Shown piece by piece: positions 5,310 to 7,496 of a DNA stretch of 7,496 bases. The stretch lies in the NCBI GenBank assembly GCA_013696915.1, contig JACCXR010000493.1, forward strand, positions 1-7,496, read 5' to 3'. The stretch is from Euzebyaceae bacterium (GTDB lineage: Bacteria; Actinomycetota; Nitriliruptoria; Euzebyales; Egibacteraceae). Every line of letters starts with the position of its first letter. Within the stretch, counting starts at the first letter, position 1. A program made the position numbers and the translations under genes. The notes beneath the pieces were generated by a model, which saw nothing but the letters and a program-made list of their open reading frames with translations, did not search any database and was not told where the DNA came from.

Positions 5310-7361
5310 ATGGCGGACTTCCTGGTGCAGAGCGACTTCCTCCCGTCCGGCGACCAGCCGCGGGCGATCGAGGGCGTGGCCGCCGCGCTCGACCGCGGCG
5401 AGACCGACGTCGTCCTGCTCGGCGTCACCGGCTCGGGCAAGACCTTCACGGCCTCGAAGATCGTCGAGGCCGTGCAGAAGCCGACGCTGGTGATCGCGCC
5501 GAACAAGACGCTGGCGGCCCAGCTCGCCAACGAGTTCCGCGAGTTCTTCCCCGCGAACGCCGTCGAGTACTTCGTCAGCTACTACGACTACTACCAGCCC
5601 GAGGCCTACGTCCCCTCGACGGACACCTACATCGAGAAGGACTCCTCGATCAACGAGGAGGTCGAACGGCTCCGGCACCGCGCGACCATGGCGCTGCTCA
5701 CCCGCCGCGACGTCCTGATCGTGGCGAGCGTCTCTTGCATCTACGGCCTCGGATCGCCCGAGGAGTACGAGAAGCACGTGCTGCTCGTGTCGGTCGGCCA
5801 GGAGATCGAGCTCGAGCGTGTCCTCCGCAGGCTCGTCGACCTGCAGTACGAACGCAACGACCTCAACTTCGTCCGCGGCAAGTTCCGCGTCCGCGGCGAC
5901 ACCCTCGAGGTCTTCCCCGCCGACTCCGAGCTCGCGTACCGGGTGGAGTTCTTCGGCGACACGATCGACCGGATCACCCGTCTCGACCCCCTGACGGGCG
6001 AGATCGTGGGTGAGCTCGAGCAGGCCGGCATCTTCCCCAACTCCCACTACGTCGCCAGCCAGGAGCGCATGCGCCGGGCGGTGGGGACGATCGAGGCGGA
6101 GCTCGTCGAGCAGCTGGCCACGCTCGAGTCGCAGAACAAGCTGCTCGAGGCCCAGCGGCTGCGGATGCGGACCAACTACGACCTCGAGATGATGCGCGAG
6201 ATCGGCTTCTGCTCCGGCATCGAGAACTACTCGCGCCACATCGACGGGCGCGCGCCCGGGGAGGCGCCGCACACGCTGCTCGACTACTTCCCGGACGACT
6301 TCCTGCTGATCGTGGACGAGTCCCACGTCACGATCCCGCAGGTCGGCGGCATGTACGAGGGCGACCGGTCGCGTAAGCAGACGCTCGTCGAGCACGGGTT
6401 CCGCCTGCCGAGCGCGCTGGACAACCGCCCCCTGACCTTCGAGGAGTTCCGCGGCCGCATCCCCCGGACGCTGCACGTGTCGGCGACGCCGGGACCGTTC
6501 GAGCGGCGGCTGGCGACGACCGTCGTCGAGCAGGTCATCCGCCCCACAGGGCTGATCGACCCCGAGGTCCTCGTCCGCCCGACCAAGGGGCAGATCGACG
6601 ACCTCATCGGCGAGATCCGCGACCGCGCGGCCGGTGACGAGCGCGTCCTCGTCACCACGCTGACGAAGAAGATGGCCGAGGACCTCACCGACTACCTGCT
6701 CGAGTCGGGCGTCCGGGTGCGCTACCTGCACTCCGAGATCGACACCGTCCAGCGCATCGAGATCCTCCGTGAGCTGCGGATGGGGGAGTTCGACGCGCTC
6801 GTCGGGATCAACCTCCTGCGCGAGGGCCTCGACCTGCCGGAGGTCTCCCTGGTCGCGATCCTGGACGCGGACAAGGAGGGCTTCCTGCGGTCGGAGACGT
6901 CCCTGATCCAGACGATCGGCCGCGCCGCCCGCAACATCAACGGGCAGGTGATCATGTACGCCGACCAGCTGACCGACTCGATGCGGACGGCGATCAGCGA
7001 GACGAACCGCCGGCGGGCGCTGCAGGTCCGCTACAACACCGAGCACGGCATCGACCCGCAGACCATCCGCAAGAAGGTCGGCGACATCATCCAGATGGCG
7101 CGCGCCGCGGAGGCCGGGCTGCCCTACAAGGCGACGGTGCCCAACCTCAAGGGGCGCCGGCGGCGCGGCGGCAGGGGCGGGGACGGGGTCCCGGACGTCA
7201 GCGAGCTGCCGCAGGACGACCTCGCGAAGCTCATCCAGTCGCTGACCGACGAGATGCACGAGGCGGCCGCCGACCTCCGGTTCGAGTACGCGGCCCGGCT
7301 GCGCGACGAGGTCAACGAGCTGAAGCGCGAGCTCCGCGGCATGCAGGAAGCGCTGCGCTGA
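5310..7361 (+). CDS. uvrB: UvrABC excinuclease subunit B (UvrB)
   Basis: DNA-damage verification helicase of bacterial nucleotide excision repair: loaded by UvrA, it opens the helix at the lesion and recruits UvrC. It is full length at 683 aa. Walker A GVTGSGKT is at residues 38-45. The tyrosine-rich beta-hairpin follows (YYDYYQPEAYVPS, 91-103), with Tyr91, 92, 94 and 95 at the damage-probing positions. Walker B DESH is at 336-339, ATP-coupling motif SATPG at 391-395, and helicase motif VI QTIGRAARN at 534-542. The C-terminal UVR domain, which contacts UvrC, spans about 636-671. A basic Arg/Gly linker (616-624) precedes it. The ATG at 5310 gives the standard N-terminus with SDF-P-GDQP; another ATG at 5302 is out of frame. 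No Shine-Dalgarno is visible. It is divergent from the nurA operon. Confidence 0.98.
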   Translation: MADFLVQSDFLPSGDQPRAIEGVAAALDRGETDVVLLGVTGSGKTFTASKIVEAVQKPTLVIAPNKTLAAQLANEFREFFPANAVEYFVSYYDYYQPEAYVPSTDTYIEKDSSINEEVERLRHRATMALLTRRDVLIVASVSCIYGLGSPEEYEKHVLLVSVGQEIELERVLRRLVDLQYERNDLNFVRGKFRVRGDTLEVFPADSELAYRVEFFGDTIDRITRLDPLTGEIVGELEQAGIFPNSHYVASQERMRRAVGTIEAELVEQLATLESQNKLLEAQRLRMRTNYDLEMMREIGFCSGIENYSRHIDGRAPGEAPHTLLDYFPDDFLLIVDESHVTIPQVGGMYEGDRSRKQTLVEHGFRLPSALDNRPLTFEEFRGRIPRTLHVSATPGPFERRLATTVVEQVIRPTGLIDPEVLVRPTKGQIDDLIGEIRDRAAGDERVLVTTLTKKMAEDLTDYLLESGVRVRYLHSEIDTVQRIEILRELRMGEFDALVGINLLREGLDLPEVSLVAILDADKEGFLRSETSLIQTIGRAARNINGQVIMYADQLTDSMRTAISETNRRRALQVRYNTEHGIDPQTIRKKVGDIIQMARAAEAGLPYKATVPNLKGRRRRGGRGGDGVPDVSELPQDDLAKLIQSLTDEMHEAAADLRFEYAARLRDEVNELKRELRGMQEALR

Positions 7362-7387
7362 CGTGGTGCACCAGTGACCTCGGTGGT

Positions 7388-7408
7388 GGCGGTCGCGCAG
7401 CGACCGCC
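7388..7408 (+). terminator. 9-bp perfect hairpin after uvrB, possible terminator
   Basis: GGCGGTCGC (7388-7396) and GCGACCGCC (7400-7408) are exact inverted copies around the 3-nt loop GCA, starting 26 nt after the uvrB stop. No T-run follows, so it is not a classical intrinsic terminator. U-less hairpins have been proposed as terminators in some high-GC bacteria. It could instead stabilise the uvrB mRNA end or fold the leader of the next gene, whose ribosome site starts 4 nt beyond. Confidence 0.5.
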
Positions 7409-7411
7409 CGT

Positions 7412-7417
7412 GGAAGG
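7412..7417 (+). promoter_or_regulatory. Shine-Dalgarno of the Tat-signal gene
   Basis: GGAAGG lies 5 nt before the TTG at 7423. It decides the start, because the same frame has a stop at 7375-7377 and no ATG or GTG between that stop and the TTG. Confidence 0.65.
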
Positions 7418-7422
7418 CTGAC

Positions 7423-7496
7423 TTGGAGCACTTCTCGCGACGGCAGTTCCTGCGCGCCGGCGCGGTCGGGGCGGCCGGCGCGGCCGCGGTCGGCGG
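7423..7496 (+). CDS. Twin-arginine signal-peptide protein, N-terminus only (cut by right edge)
   Basis: Only 24 codons are visible. From the TTG start the product reads (M)EHFSRRQFLRAGAVGAAG and continues Ala/Gly-rich. SRRQFLR (residues 5-11) is a close match to the Tat consensus SRRxFLK, and the following Ala/Gly/Val stretch is the start of the hydrophobic h-region. The mature protein would therefore be folded in the cytoplasm and exported by TatABC, or held in the membrane. Many Tat substrates carry redox cofactors or are hydrolases, but nothing here says which. A good ribosome site lies 5 nt upstream. The gene begins 61 nt after uvrB; whether it is cotranscribed depends on the hairpin between them. 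The product cannot be named from this fragment. Confidence 0.75.
   Translation, partial: MEHFSRRQFLRAGAVGAAGAAAVG

Noticed and set aside
3932..6013. 693-codon plus-strand open frame crossing nurA, the intergenic region and uvrB
   Set aside because: It overlaps uvrB on the same strand in another frame and nurA antisense; both are certain or near-certain genes. The translation is Arg/Ala/Gly-rich noise.
4200..7259. A 1019-codon open frame on the minus strand, mostly antisense to uvrB and then out of frame with nurA
   Set aside because: Its translation over uvrB is the low-complexity Arg/Val/Asp/Leu pattern of a GC-rich antisense frame, and it overlaps two genes with clear family motifs. High GC removes stop codons by chance.

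Overview
The window is GC-rich bacterial chromosomal DNA, densely coded on both strands. GTG and TTG starts and strongly G/C-biased third codon positions point to a high-GC bacterium. An actinobacterial lineage is my best guess (possibly a deep-branching class such as Thermoleophilia), but nothing in the window proves the taxonomy.

Layout. Two transcription units diverge from a short intergenic region at 5156-5309. Leftward (minus strand) runs a tightly packed four-gene operon: a NurA-family nuclease (5155-4160), a HerA-like hexameric ATPase (4163-2334), the Mre11-type nuclease SbcD (2337-1090) and the Rad50-type ATPase SbcC (1088 to the left edge, cut off). The junctions are an ATGA overlap, a GTGA overlap and a 1-nt gap, so the four proteins are probably translationally coupled. 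Rightward (plus strand) lies a complete uvrB (5310-7361). After it come a 9-bp perfect hairpin and the first 24 codons of a twin-arginine signal-peptide protein that runs off the right edge.

How it fits together. In thermophilic archaea, HerA, Mre11, Rad50 and NurA are encoded together and cooperate to resect double-strand breaks: Mre11-Rad50 processes the end, and HerA-NurA unwinds and degrades the 5' strand. Here the same four parts form one bacterial operon, back to back with the nucleotide-excision-repair helicase gene uvrB, making a DNA-repair island. This operon is the most interesting content of the window. Its HerA carries an atypical P-loop. The uvrB promoter region looks leaderless: a TANNNT box ends 6 nt before the ATG and no Shine-Dalgarno is visible. 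No LexA-type palindrome is visible in the shared intergenic region.

There are no rRNA, tRNA, CRISPR, insertion-sequence or phage features that I can support. The many long open frames on the opposite strand of each gene are GC-rich antisense shadows.
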